Positions 39,488-52,900 of a stretch of 64,000 nt of DNA are shown piece by piece. Position 1 is the stretch's first letter; every line of letters begins with the position of its first letter. Position numbers and translations under genes: made by a program. The notes beneath the pieces were generated by a model. The model was not told where the DNA came from and ran no database searches. It saw only the letters and a list, made by a program, of their open reading frames with translations. Source of the DNA: Erythrophleum ivorense (Eukaryota; Streptophyta; Magnoliopsida; Fabales; Fabaceae); contig JAIUCV010000001.1 in NCBI GenBank assembly GCA_026724425.1, forward strand, positions 4,846,001 through 4,910,000. Reading direction: 5' to 3'.

Positions 39488-40075
39488 GGCTACGTATCGT
39501 TGGAGGCAATCTTGCTCTACGGAGTGGGAATGAGAAAAAAATTTTTCACAAAATTTCTTTTGGTTGGCATAGTTGTTGGAGCATTACCATTCCTTTTCTT
39601 AGCTAATTTCCACGATTCAAGTATTCTAAATTCCATCCAAATTTTAAAGGAATGAAGAAACATTCCTAGAATGAGACAGGAAATGACATCATTGCCCTCA
39701 TCATCATTTTATTGCTTTTTTCATTGTTGCCATGTACTTGATCTCTTCATATTCAACAATGTTAAAAAAAGTTAAAAATAAAAAATGAATATCTAAAAAT
39801 ATTTTAATATTTTTGTTATAAAGACTATTTTAAAAATTTCTTCAATAAAATAAAATATTTTAATATATCTTTATGTAAAAATATTATAATAATTTGTTTA
39901 TCTTTCTTTTCTATTCTTATATTATTTTTGGCTAAATATAAAAATGAAAATGGAATATTCATTTTTTTATAATATACTAATCATAATTATTTTATTCTCT
40001 GAAAACCTATTTTTATTATTTTCATTCTCATTCTCATTCTCAGAAAAATTTATTCCATAAAGCAAACTAGAGCTA
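39488..40075. mobile_element. MITE-like element (possible hAT type)
   Basis: The left end reads GGCTACGTATCGTTGGAGGC and the right end, reverse complemented, reads GCTCTAGTTTGCTTTATGG. Both are followed inward by GGGAATGAGAAA-like and GAGAATGAGAATGAG sequence, so about 50 bp at each end are roughly inverted. Ends of the form GGCTxCGTTTGGTT are typical of small plant hAT-related elements. No clear 8-bp target duplication was found, and no coding capacity. Confidence 0.4.
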
Positions 40076-42282
40076 AAGAGTTAATGTAACTGATGAGTTT
40101 GTGAGATGTATATTTGAGTTAAAATGTAAATGAAACTACTCAGGGAAATGTTAGTGAAAGTGATCACTTTGTGCAAATAAAATTTTTTGTTCAACATACT
40201 AGAAAAATATTTAAAATACCAAAGATTAATGGGCCGATAAATTAGACCGGCAGATATTAAATTCGGTTCAAGTAGAGGGTTCAAAAGTAGAAGAGACTAA
40301 TAAATATTTGTTGGGAGAAAATACTACAGAGTGAACAAAATTAGTGGGTTGAAGAAATATGTGGGCCTAAGAAAATAGTGCAACTTACGTGATCCAAAAT
40401 GTAGAGCCTCAGACCAAAAACACAAAAGAAAGGAGTTGGGAGACTGCTTAATCATACAATTTAAAAATAAATTATGCATTTTTTAGTTTTATTAAAATTA
40501 TATAAATTTTCATTTTATTTTAAAAAATATATTTTTGTATAATTTTAAATTTTTAACTAAAATATTTTGCATAAAAAATATATGAAGGGTATTTTAATTA
40601 AAAGAATATGTACTGAGGTTAATAAATGATATTTAAAAAAAATTAAAATTGAATTAAAATGTAGCCTAATTTTTTGTTTTAGGGGAGATCCATATGTATT
40701 TTAAAAATAAAAAATAAATTCATATAATTTCAAGAAAACTCAAAAATAATTTGTGTTATTTACTTAAAATTTTTAAAAATAATATCTCATCTTATTAGAA
40801 TTTGAGTTTGATGTCGATCTCTTGAAAGCCCTCAATCACTCATGAAAAAATTTAATTTCACAAAAAGTTTAAAATAAATAAAAAAAAGTAGAATTACAAT
40901 TTTGTAATAATAGAAAGATATAGCTCTTGTTACATTCATCAACAATAATTTCATAAATTATCTTACAAATCAATAATCAATAATAAAATAGAGTAAATTA
41001 TGCTCTTATTCTTTAAATTTTGCTAAAATTATGTAGATCTTTCATATATTTTAAAAATATATACTTTAATCTAATTTAAAAAATTTTTATTTAAATGCTT
41101 TCCACTAGCCTATATGTATATTAGTTTTTTTTTTTTTGCAAGAATTAGACGTCATTCAATTTGGTAACCCAGATATCCTTATCTTTCTTTATTGAATTAT
41201 ATCCAAATATGCATAAATAAAAATAAAAAGAGTAGATCTTGTTTTCATTAAATTTAACAAATTATCAGCTTTAAATTGATTATCATTTATCAACCAGCAA
41301 TTAGGGTAGCACATGTCTTCCATGTAGAAAGATAAAAGTTTCAAAATTCTTTTCTGTACTCTTTTATGCAAAGTAACTAGCTTATGATTAATTGTTGTGA
41401 ATCAAGATTAGTTTTAAGTAAAATAATTTTGGTTTTGAGTAATAGATTTCTTTATCATTATATCTATGCTTGAGTTATTGGATATGAAGAAGGATATTTG
41501 AATTAAAAAAATATGTGATAAAAGTATAATATAACTTTTATTTTTAAGAAAAAAATATGTATTTCAAAAAAAAAAAAGATATACGTTACTAATAAATTAA
41601 AGTCAGAGCTGGTAATAGTGACTTACTCCAATAAATAATACATCAAACAGTTGAACAATGAAGTAGCCATGTGTATATACCAGCTGTACGCCTAAAGGAT
41701 GTCGGCTTTTTAAATGTTTGAAAATATGGGTTCAGAGTTCAGACGGCCCATTAAGGAACTGTAAAGGACAAGCACAAAAGCCTAATGAAACTAGAAATAA
41801 ATTATGTATTTTAATTAGTCCCAAAATTTGGTGTGATTATCAGTTTGATAAGTGGGAGCAAATCACTTGAAGTACTTTAATTGAAGTGAAGAGAGAGAGA
41901 AAAAAAAAAGTAAATCCATATAAGAGGCGTGGGTCTCATTTTTTACTTTATCTCCTTAAGTATTTTTGGAGGTCCAGATTCTTTGATAATTTATATATTT
42001 TTTGTAAAGTTTCTGTATACTAAATTATGATATTCTAATTTCACTCTTCCAAAAGCATTAAAATAATAGTTGAAACAAAATGATTCTCACATACTAAAGT
42101 TAGACGAAACATCCATAAAATATTAAATTGCAAACGACACAATCTTTAAACTATTAAAATAAAGCTGTTATCATAATCAAAACTATATATTTGATCAACT
42201 ATCTTGAATCAATAGTATTATAGTCATCTTTACATTGAAATTTAAATTCTATTTGGAATCAAAATTAACCAAAAAAGAAAAT
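40076..42282. other. Intergenic region downstream of the BAHD gene
   Basis: AT-rich, no gene recognised. The BAHD 3' UTR, on the minus strand, begins at 42282 and runs towards lower coordinates for an undetermined length. Confidence 0.7.
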
Positions 42283-43730
42283 TTATGTGTTTGAGGAAAC
42301 GGTAGGGTTAAGCAAGGCAAATCTGAGAAATTCCTCATCTTTCTCTAAGACAGCTGTGCATTCCTCTGGCATAGTGATCCAGGCCTCAAGTCTTTGGTTT
42401 GTATCAATGAGAACGACTGTATTGGGAATAGTGTGTTGTGTTCCCCCTCTAAAACCCACCCACAATGGCTTTCCCCATCCAAAATCCAACTCATTGAAGC
42501 CCAAATTACACCAACTTGAAAACACAAACGAAATAGGGCTCTTTTTTTCTATCCCTTCAAGCAACAACTCCCCACACTCATCGCTACGCAGAAAATTAGG
42601 GTCTCCTTGCATTCTCAAAAACAAATCTTTATTGGTGTTTCTCATTTTCTGTCTCGTGATTTTGACTAAGTCTTTGAGATTAGTGTTTGTGTTGACTGTG
42701 TCATAAGGTATCATTGCTGGCCATAGTAGGTTTCCCATGGAGTTATTGGTGAAAGGGTCGCCCATCCTTCTTCTCACGTCCACAATATGCAATACTACTG
42801 CCGTTGTGGCTTTGCTTCCATATGCAAGGATCATGTGTTTAGAGATGAAGGAAGATAGCACTTGATAACGTGAAGGGTTCGTTGAAGTTCCATCAGCATC
42901 ATCTTTTGCTTTGGCTCTTAGGTTATTGATGGCTTCGTCGTTGAACACAAATCTGTAAGAAGAAACTGATATATCATATTAGTTCTGAACACTAAACAGA
43001 GATCAAAACATATAACAGTCTACTTAAGATAAAACATAAAAATGCAATTAATAAAATTAATATTCTTACGAAACCTTCTTATGGTGCACTTGGCTTCCAT
43101 CTTTGAGCCAGTAGAAAGAAGACCAGCACGCATACCAGAAGTATCCCTGGGAGGGAACAAAGCAAACGCAGAATCAAAATCGGGCCACGCAATCTCCTCT
43201 CTTTTCTTACGGCAAATCGCAGACCACGTCCTCAACAACACACCGCAGGAGCATGCGTCTATGAGCGCGTGAAGATTACACAACCCAATGGCCATCCCAC
43301 CACACTCAAAAGTGTTCACTTGAACAAGCAAATGAGGCAACAATTCTCTTCCTTCTTGTGGGTGAATCTTGTAAGGTTCGCATGGAAGCAATTGGTTTAG
43401 AGATTCTAGTTTTGGTGGGTTTAGGAACTCAGAGATTGAAGTGTTTACCGTGGCTTCATAGTACAGGACTCCTTCGTCGTTGCAAGAGATGGAAGCGATG
43501 TCGTTTCTTCTGCCTGCTAGAGGGTAGAAGATGGTAAGGGTTTCTGATAATGATCTTTTCAATTGGGAAGAGACATTATTAGGGTTTGTGACTTTGGGGT
43601 AAAATAAGATTAGTGGGAAATAGGTGTTGCGATGGAGCACATCGAAGGAGCTAAGTTTGAAGGTTTTTTGATCTTCGGGAGTGGGTGTGGATGGTTTGAT
43701 GGTTTCTCTTGAAGTCACTTTGATTTCCAT
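42283..43730 (-). CDS. BAHD-family acyl-CoA-dependent acyltransferase, two exons
   Basis: Exons on the minus strand are 43730-43075 and 42952-42283, separated by a 122-bp phase-2 intron, giving 441 residues (family usually 430-460). The join AAG|GTTTCG to TTACAG|A rebuilds CTIRRFVFNDEA, the normal BAHD sequence and intron site. The enzyme should transfer an acyl group from a CoA thioester to an alcohol or amine in the cytosol. Visible motifs: catalytic HALID at residues 154-158 (HxxxD) in GLCNLHALIDACS, and structural DFGWG at 375-379 in NELDFGWGKPLWVG. FYPLAGR and the MEIKVTSRETIKPS start are also typical. Overall it resembles the vinorine-synthase-like branch (clade III), which uses varied acceptors and often acetyl-CoA; the substrate cannot be read from sequence. 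The frame is open to 43745, but the first ATG is at 43730. Confidence 0.95.
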
Positions 43731-43817
43731 TTTCGATAACTTCAAAACAAGTTATTTTGACTTCTAATGTGTCAAAGACAACTAGATGATGGATAGGAAA
43801 ATGAGTTCATGAATATG

Positions 43818-43825
43818 TATTTATA
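43818..43825 (-). promoter_or_regulatory. TATA box of the BAHD gene
   Basis: Coding strand reads TATAAATA 88 bp before the start codon, predicting a leader of about 55-60 nt. Confidence 0.65.
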
Positions 43826-43884
43826 TTACTACTAATTAATACTAGAGGGGTTGGATGAAGGAAGCCTTTAATTAGCATTCAGTT

Positions 43885-43906
43885 ATACATACATACATAC
43901 ATACAT
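43885..43906. repeat. (ATAC)n microsatellite
   Basis: Five tetranucleotide units about 60 bp upstream of the BAHD TATA box. Confidence 0.93.
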
Positions 43907-45731
43907 GTTATGCAAATTATAACTCCACTTTAGGTGTTGAATTCCTGAGGTTACAAACGTGATTAGTGAGAGTTGGCATAATTAAATTAAGAAAAAGTTG
44001 TACTTATACGAACTCTAGTATTTTTCTCCCCAATTGCATTGTCTCCTTCAACTTATAAAAAATTGTAATTGACCTTCTTATTTATTAATCTCTTTGTGCA
44101 ATTATCTCATATAACATCTAAATCAGGCGTTAAATCTAATAACTCGAATGGAACATATGTGCGTACTTTATTAGACCATGCTTGAGTCTCTTAATCCCTT
44201 CTCTGTCTAACTACGTATACATCATGCTGGTTAATATTAGAGAAAGAATGGAAATAGAAATAGAAGAACTTGTGGGAAAACATTGATGTTATGTTGAGAC
44301 ATTTGCAGCGGACATGTGCTTAACTTAATTAGATCAGTTAGAGTTCACTTCTAATTTAGATGATAAAGACTATAGTAATGAGGGGCAATAGATCAAGAGG
44401 TCAATAGAGAGATTTTTTATAGATTGGAAAAACATAATTACAATTGAAAGTAAAGATTATAGTGAGTTAATTCTAATTTTTTTCCCTTATATTTAAAATA
44501 GCTAACTTAATTTTAGATTCTTAGAAATTCAAAGGTAAAATGTAAAGTGTTAAAAGTAAAACGAAGTTATACTGAATTAAATTATTAATTTATAGAGTAA
44601 AATAAAGAAAAATATTTATAATAATTCTACAGTATTGAAAATTGAATAACATTGCTATAACTGTTGTGATGAGTACTAAGAAACTGCTTCTTAAATTTAG
44701 CATGCAATTGAAACACGATTTAGAAATAAATCATATAATAAAATATAATACTGTATAAAAGGTGGAATATATTTGCTTTAGAAAAAGATGGAATATATTG
44801 ATATTAATGGTTTTTTAAAGTTTTCGACATATTCGATGGAAACAGTGTGAACTGTGAAGGAAAGGAAGTTCTACATATAATTTCATTTTACGCCAAAAGC
44901 TGTCCCTAAATTTTGACAACAATATTCGTTATATATACTTAACTCTCAATAAAAACAAAAAAAAAAGAAAAAGAAAAAGAATAACTGAAATGATTTCGAT
45001 CTTTAAACGCATCTTAGATGAAGTTATAGTCTCACAGAGGAGTTATTCAACGTTACTGGCTCGACGTTGAATGTAAGGTATTAAACATATTTGTGTTTAG
45101 AAATTAAGGCTGAACTAATTTGAATTAATCCAATTTTATTTGAATTGATTCAATTTCATTCAATTAAAATTGATTTATCAATTAAATTAGTTATATGAGA
45201 ATTGTGTATAACTGATTATATTGATTCCATAATTGGACGTTTATGTTAGACGTTCAATTCAAACTGGTCAATGAATTAAAAAATTATGCAATATTTAAAT
45301 TCTATTATACATTTAAAATGTAGTGTTTTGTAATTGGGAGTTAAAAAAAAAAAAGCAGCAACGAAAAATATCTGCATTACTTTTTACAATTTTAAAAATT
45401 GAGTAAACTACCTTAAAAAGATGCATTTCTCAATGGGGTCCTTCTATGCATTTTAAAATTACTTCAATTGAATCATTAAATAATTTAATTTACTCAACTT
45501 AGTCCTTCTTTACACCTGTGTTTTGTTCAAATCATTCCCAGGAGAGGGATGAACTGTGCTTATGAGAGGTTTTTTTATTTTAGGGATTAAATTAAAAAAA
45601 TTATTTTTAAGAGATTAAATTTTTTAAAAATTTATATATCATTGAATGATCATTAATCTACTAAAAAGGAAAATCAGATTGGGTTCAACTTGAGGAGAGA
45701 TGGGAGACAGGATGGACAATCTGGTGACTTT

Positions 45732-45750
45732 CACGTGAGCCCCGCACGTG
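45732..45750. promoter_or_regulatory. Paired G-boxes (CACGTG-N7-CACGTG)
   Basis: Two exact CACGTG hexamers (45732-45737 and 45745-45750) separated by AGCCCCG, 13 bp start to start. They lie 2.0 kb upstream of the BAHD start codon. No nearer gene was found, so their target is unknown. Confidence 0.4.
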
Positions 45751-47847
45751 ATTTTCAAATCTCATTTGGTATTTGATAACCTGCATGGCGAATGACACAG
45801 GCCATATAAGTGCCATGATGTCAAACAAACTGCAACATCAGCATATTCTGTTGTATGATTGATAGAATTATGACAGAAGGACTTCATTAAACTTTTTTTA
45901 AAAAAAATAAAAGGATAATATTCTTTGAATATAAACTAACGGCAAAAATGAAATGAAAAAGAAAAATTTGTTAAAATATTTATTTTATTTTTAATTATTA
46001 TTTAATACTATATATTAATTATTACTCAATTATTAAAAATAAAGATATTATAAATATTTTTTATTTATAAAATTTTTTATTTATTTTTATATTTAATTTT
46101 CTTTATATCAAACGAATCAAAAGATTAACTTGAATCTTATTTGAAATTAGAAGAATATGAAAACATATTTATCTTATTGAAAAAATTATAATTTTAAAGG
46201 TTTCAAGATAAAATTTTTATATTGAGGAGTCTTAAATTTTAAAATTATTTTACATGATTCAATAACAAAAGATTTTAATTTAAAATTTTGAATTGTAATT
46301 TTTTATATAGTTTAAATTTGTTATCCTTAAAATTTTTAAAATAATATTAAATTTTAAAATTTTTTTATATGAATATTTTTAACTTAATAACCTTGAATAT
46401 AATTTTCCTTTTTTTATTTAACTAAGAAAATCCTTACAAGTTATAGCGAACAGCGTAGGTATTGTTCCCTTTCAAATATGCCGACGAGGGTATTGTGGGA
46501 AATATATATCAATTTTTTGTATGGTCGATATTATTAGAATATTCGATAGTATTTCAACCTTTTTATTTTATTTTTTACCATTGTCAAAATAAAATTATAG
46601 CCACTAGTGGAGTACACATGCTTTGCACATGTTGCTAAAGACAAGACTGTATATATATATATATATATATAATTTGTAATAATTTAAATTAGTTTATTTT
46701 AGTAAATGCAATTTGAATCATTTAAAATATTTAATAATCAATAGTTTTCATGTAGATTTATTTTTGTCGTATATCAACTTGAGTTCTATTTTTTTTTTAG
46801 TAAAAATACACCGACATTTTTTAAATTTTATTGAAATTACAAACTTTTTTAATTTTTAAAACTTAAAAAAATATTTCTTAAATTTTGCTAAAATTATATA
46901 AATCCCTTTCTAATTTCAAAATTAACACAAATAACTCCTAAGTTTTATTGAAATTTCATAGACTTCTTTTGAATTTTTTTAAAATTACTTAAATATTTCC
47001 TCTATTTTAAAAGAATATATACAGGCTTCCTCTAAAAATAAAGGAAAGATTTGTGTAGTTTTAACAAAATTTAAGAGAAATTTATATATAATTTACTCTT
47101 TATTTTAGTAGAAGTTTTGAAAATAGAAAAAAAGTATGTGTAGTTTCAATAAAACTCAGAGGATGTTTGTGTAATTTTAGTAAAATTAAAAAAAAAGTGT
47201 GTATAGGTTTTAAAAATAAAAGATAAGTCCATATAATTTTAACAAAAATTAAAAAATGTCCATGTGTTTTACTTTTCCTTTTTTAATTCCAGATTGGTTT
47301 TTCATCCAATATGGCCATCATGAGACTGAGATGGAGGAATTGCAAGAACAATAGTTTTATGTTTAGCAATATGTGAAAGCTAACTAAGCCTAATATTTAT
47401 AGTGTTATTTAGTTGACAACTTAATTTAGAAAGGTAAAAACAGTAATCCCTACTACATAACTAACAACAACCTAGCATGGCAAACAATAATATAAGATAA
47501 TATATGAAATATATAAGGTAATATATTCCAATAAACGCCCATAATATGAATTGCTTCTTGCTGATTTCTTGACATTTTCAAAAAATTCAAAAGGATCACA
47601 TAAATAAGACAATTCTTTTTTGTTGTAATAAAAAATAAATTGCAATATAGAGAGAGAGCATCTATTGAGATAGGTCTCACTCATTTCTTTCTCTTTTCTC
47701 TCCCAAACTGAAACTATACAATTAGCTCTTATAAATAGAAAGAATATATGTCCTACATAAATAAGATGCCAGACAAAGCAACTTGATGGAATCAAGAGAA
47801 ATAACTCAGCATGCATAGGGACATGAGATCAACATAGTAGGAAATCA

Positions 47848-48108
47848 AGGCCCGTTTGGTATCGCAAAGGAAATTAAAAGTGAAACGGAATCTATTGACA
47901 AATTTGTTTAGTTACAGGAAAGTCATGGGAAATGGAAACAAATATGGAAAGTATGGATACTGTGTACTTTTTTTTGGGTCCCTATTCTATGCCTTTTTTG
48001 ACAATCATATTACTACCAACTGTCCATTAATAAAATATACACACACATGCATATGTGACAATTAGCATTGCCACACATAAAAAAGCCCAACACACATACA
48101 AACGCACA

Positions 48109-48153
<45 letters not shown>

Positions 48154-48595
48154 TATTTGTAATATGTATTATTTATATATTAAAAAATATATAATATTAT
48201 AATCTATATTTTATATATTTATTAATATTATATTTAAATAAGTTAATATATATCAAAATAATATATAAAACATTTTAAAATAATTAATTGTTTTTATTAT
48301 ATATTATATATATAATAATACGATATAAATAACAAAAATTATTATTTATTTTATATATAATATATATAATTAAAATATATTTATTATATTTATATCATCT
48401 GTTGTACGATGTTAAGAGTATTTCTATCTTTTTTTTTATTTTCTATTCTATTCCAATTTTATCCAACTAAACAAAAAAATATAAAAATATTTTATTTTAT
48501 TTTTACTCATACCAAACATAATTTATTTTATTACATTTCATTCAATTTTTCTTTTTTATTTCTATCACTTAAGAATTTGTATACTAAACGAGATC
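47848..48595. mobile_element. MITE-like element with expanded AT core
   Basis: The left end reads AAGGCCCGTTTGGTATCGC and the reverse complement of the right end reads AGATCTCGTTTAGTATAC, aligning over about 20 bp. Both are followed inward by AAATTxxxAAGTGA-like sequence. GGCCCGTTTGGTA is a common start of small plant DNA transposons. The centre is swollen by an AT run (48112-48152) and related AT-rich sequence. Target duplications are not clear. Confidence 0.4.
48112..48152. repeat. (AT)n microsatellite
   Basis: About 41 bp of nearly pure AT with one TG interruption, inside the MITE-like element. Confidence 0.95.
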
Positions 48596-48972
48596 TAAAT
48601 GTGACTTTCTCTATCTATTATAATTATCCATATAAATAAATTACAAGCATATAGTGGCATGCTTGAAAAATGATTTAGAATTTGTTAAAATTGAAAATTG
48701 AAGTGACTAAATATTTTTAATCATAGTTTTTCACTTATTTAGATTAATTTATTTTGCTAGACTAAAATAGTAGATTTGATCATCAATCCTTTTTTCTCTA
48801 TCTCAATGAAAATTTCTATTCCTACTCTAGTTTATAGAATAGTCTTGAAAGCAACTAATGGGATCTTAGGTAAAGATTAAAGCTTCTTGAAATGCTTCAT
48901 GATAAAATTCTAAGTTTTGATAGTTTATTTGATGCTACAAGGTAGTATAATAAAAAAAATTTCACAAAATTG

Positions 48973-49909
48973 TGTAACATATGATCCATCCAAAATAACA
49001 TAAGGTTTTGACATAGATTACAAAAACACAAGAGCTTCATTATCATGAATAAAAATTATGTCATACTACATGCAAATGGAAAAAAAATAATATGAGAAGG
49101 AAATGGATCAAGGATCGATATGAGATTTAAAAAATAAAAAGGCAAAGGAAGGATATTCCAAGAATGGAGAGTTTGAACTTGAGAGATACGAAGTAAGATA
49201 ACCTAGTAAGAAAAAAAATTAAAACAATCTAATAAACTTTTAGTAAAATAAGAGAATTTAATCATGATATTTTTACTATGAAAGCGTCTTAAAGGATAAA
49301 GGCTAAAAGAAAAGTTTCTTAATAAATAGAACTTTGTTTTTATTAAGATCAAAAAAGAAGTGTTTAAGGTTTTATAGAACAATAGAAATCTCAATAAAAC
49401 ATATGAATGCTTGTAAACATAAGTCTCTTTAAAGACTGTAGGATCTTTTTATAGTGAAAGTTAAAATTATCAGCTAACACCTATGATTAACATGATTGAA
49501 AACATAGACACTACTTGCACGTTTGATGCATGGAGTAGTAAGCTAGATGAAGAGTTAAATTTAAGGAAGATATGGCATTTATGAAGATTTATGCATGTGG
49601 GAGATATGTATGTTTGATCGTGGGTTTAATAATCAATGATGACATGGTTGGAAGGGATAAGTAGAGAGCAGTCAACTTTGAGTATTAACTCCTCAAGGAG
49701 TAAAAGGCTAGAGAAAGGAAAATGAGTTGAGTTAAAATAACAACTTACCTACCAAGTGTCAAGATCTTACTTACTAGCATGATCATACGTTACACGAAAT
49801 CATCTTCACTTCATTCGTACCAATCCACTTCAAGAATTATTCTCAAGGAAAATAATATAAAGATTACTCCTTCATGACACTTCCAACTCTACCTAAGTTG
49901 GATGTTACA
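48973..49909 (-). mobile_element. Candidate small LTR on the minus strand
   Basis: Read on the minus strand the segment starts TGTAACATCCAACTTAGG and ends ATCATATGTTACA, so its ends are TGTAAC/GTTACA as in the well-supported solo LTR, although the interiors are not obviously alike. A CACTATAAAAAGATCC TATA-like site lies inside (about 49450). Flanking pentamers do not match. The less AT-rich DNA continues to about 50300, so the true element may be larger or different. Confidence 0.33.
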
Positions 49910-52900
49910 AGTGGCATTTGCCTTGCACTAAATCTATTTTAAAAGTGTTACTTCTTTATGAGTTAAAATAAAATCGGCACGATTCTTCCCAAGCCAACAC
50001 TGTGCCAACTTTGAAAAAGGAATGATCCTATCACACTCTTTCATACCTCAACTTTTTAAGAGGTGGAGAGTAAGATAACTTAATTAGTTTACTATATATC
50101 TAAGAGACTACTATATATTCAAGAGATGAGTTCAACTTTAAAACTTTGTTTAGCAAAAGAGGTTTGTCATGGGAAGTTTTATTAGAACTATATGCCATAG
50201 GCTAACTAGGGAATCCAAAGTTGGCACACTTGCTTCTACTAGCCTTGAGGTGAGCACATTTGTCTATGCCAACCTTGGGGCTGGTGCATACACTTATGTG
50301 TTTAAATAAATACAAATATTTTTTTATCAAGCATAATATGTAAAAAAACATTTAAAGAGATATTATATTTATTATATGAAAATGGATTTGTTAAGTGTTT
50401 TTATTGGAAGTAACTAAACTAAATAGTTGTTTCCATTTGGCAAGAAGCATTCATTGTTAATTATAAGCATCTCTTAATTAATAAGCGGAAGGCATCATTT
50501 TTTATCTATCTCCCCTTGATAATTAATTTATAATTAAATTATTGTGACTTTGTACCCTATTTAATAAATTAAATACGAATAAGAACATTTGACTCCCTCC
50601 ACATGTGCCTAGAAAGCCTTAAGCCGTTAATCAATGTACATGTGCAAGACAGATCTCCTGACTTGGCTCCTTGCAGTTTCTTTAACCTCGATTTCTTAAA
50701 GGTGCAGATTACATGTGCATTGAATTGTAGATATTGTTACTCTTTTTTAGTTTTCTTCTTATATATCTTCATATTAATAATTAAATATTTTTTAATTACC
50801 CAATAAATTTTCAATTTTTTAGTCTTCTATTTCTCTGTTTAATAAACCATTGATAAAAAAAATTCTTTTTTATTTATTCTCTGGTTTCCTCTCTTCTTCA
50901 ACACGTTTATACTCCAACAACCCCATGCTATTCAATTAACTATGGCAGGCGACAGGTCCTTACAACAAGTTCCAGCTAAAAGTTCAGGGACTGTTCCTTT
51001 TAAATATGGAATCGAATATTGAATCTGTCGATTTGTCATAGGTTTTCTTATTCTATTCTATTTCTTTTGTCCATATTAATTTCGCTCTTTTTTATTCTGC
51101 AATAGAATACTCAGACTATTAATATTTTTTAACGTTATTTTATAATTTTACCCAACGGTTAATAAAAAGAGATAATATAATTTTTAATAAACAAATTAAA
51201 TACGACATAGTTTTGTAAATTCTAACCATAATTTTATTCTTGTTTTTTTGGAGATAATTTGGTAAGATATTAGATCAGATATTCACATAAGGAGCCTAAA
51301 TTCTAAAACGACTACTTGTTTGCTGTTGGCAAATTAGGTAGACTTTGAGAATACTTGTAAGACAAAATTGATATAAAAATTCCACATTTAAAGGATGGAA
51401 AAGGCTTTTTTTTTTTTACCTTTAAAAATACGTGGTGCTTCACTTTTTGGTGTTAAAATATAACTAAAATCTTTGGTTAAAACACAAAAAGTAAGAATTA
51501 ATAATTATACAAATATAACCTATTAATTTACAAAATATAAAGCTATATATTAATGAAATGTATCTTTTACTTATACATTATATTTTTTATTTCTATTTAA
51601 ATTAAAACATGTACATTGATCATCCCTGCGTGCAAAAGCTCTTCGATGATGAAGTTATGTCTAGAAAATATAATTGAAAGCAATTGAAAGGGAAGGACAA
51701 TGAACCTGCATTCTTATCTCGAGGAAATCTCTGGAGTCTTGACACGTACTTTTAAAAAATCCCCCAATATTCATTCCATTAATTTTTTTAAAAATATTTT
51801 CGCCCATTTTGTTGTGAATGGGCAAGAATCGGGAAAAAAATTATTTACATATATAACAATTTAAGAAAACTCCCAAATTAGTCAATTAAAATAACGTAAC
51901 AAATACGATGAATTATAGAGGGAGAGAGAGAGAAGACCTGGATATGGATCCTTTATTGTGGAAAGCAACAGAGATCTGAATCTTTTTTTTTTTTAATTTT
52001 AAAAGAAGTAAAATATGAAATGAAAAAGTCTTTCAATTTCTATTAAATAAATATATTTTAATTTGTTTATTTTTTTATTTTGATCTAGCCACTTATTTTT
52101 ATTTTATTTTTTAATTTAAAAAAATAAAATAAAAATAATTGGATGATTGACATCTGTGCAGCGTTGCACGACAAAAGATCTACAGCGAAAACGAAACTAT
52201 TTGATATCAAACTCACCACAATTTTAAATAATGAAATGGATACTATATGCACAATTAATTTATTAGTAAATGACAAGACTCTTTACACGTGTTCTTCTCT
52301 TCTGTCGTCCGCCTTGCTCTTCTCACAGATTAGTCCAGGGGTTCTTAATTAGTCAAGTCTAATAATATTAATTCAAGTATAAAATTCATGTGAAGTCCCA
52401 TACATCAAAAACACTTGAATAAATGTAATTATTAAATATATTTTAAATTGTTAATATACATGTATTTAATAAATAAATAAAAACAACCAAGGCATTCACA
52501 CTTTGTAGCTGAAAGCCAATAAATTTGGTGTCAAAGCGAAATGAAAGGGTACAGCTTAAGAAATTTCTGGAGAAACAACCCTTTACGTCCTGCCACTTGG
52601 CTCTTTCGAATGTGCCATGCAATATTTGTGTTGTTATCATAATCTCTCCAACCACATGCCAGCTCTTAATTATTTTTTTAAAAATAAATGAAAAATGATT
52701 TTATTCATATATCTTAATCGCTAAGGTTGGTTTATATATTATTATTTTGATTCCCACAAGGTCGACTAAGAAAAATTCTCACCCATTAGTCAACAACTAT
52801 GTTCGTTGGTATCATCATTCTCATCACGATATGCAATTAACTGAGGGCGTTCATATTTGCAGATGGATATGCGGTAGGTTTGCAGCCAAAGCCTTTGTTT

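Larger units (their letters stand above)
43826..47847. other. Intergenic region upstream of the BAHD gene
   Basis: No gene seen. It holds an (ATAC)n tetranucleotide run at 43885-43906, an AT run at 46650-46672, and a pair of G-boxes at 45732-45750 in a GC-richer patch (about 45670-45850). Confidence 0.75.

Noticed and set aside
42287..42706. 139-codon plus-strand frame opposite BAHD exon 2
   Set aside because: Antisense shadow of the acyltransferase exon.
43020..43074. Read-through of BAHD exon 1 into the intron as a shorter protein
   Set aside because: The tail is low complexity, whereas splicing to exon 2 restores the full family sequence including DFGWG.
14265..43730. Phenylpropanoid gene cluster linking PAL and the BAHD gene
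   Set aside because: Two genes 23 kb apart with no other pathway gene between them, and a BAHD branch whose substrate cannot be read, do not support a cluster.
43731..43745. Five-residue longer start for the BAHD enzyme
   Set aside because: The codon at 43745-43743 is TTG; the first ATG in frame is at 43730 and matches the family start.
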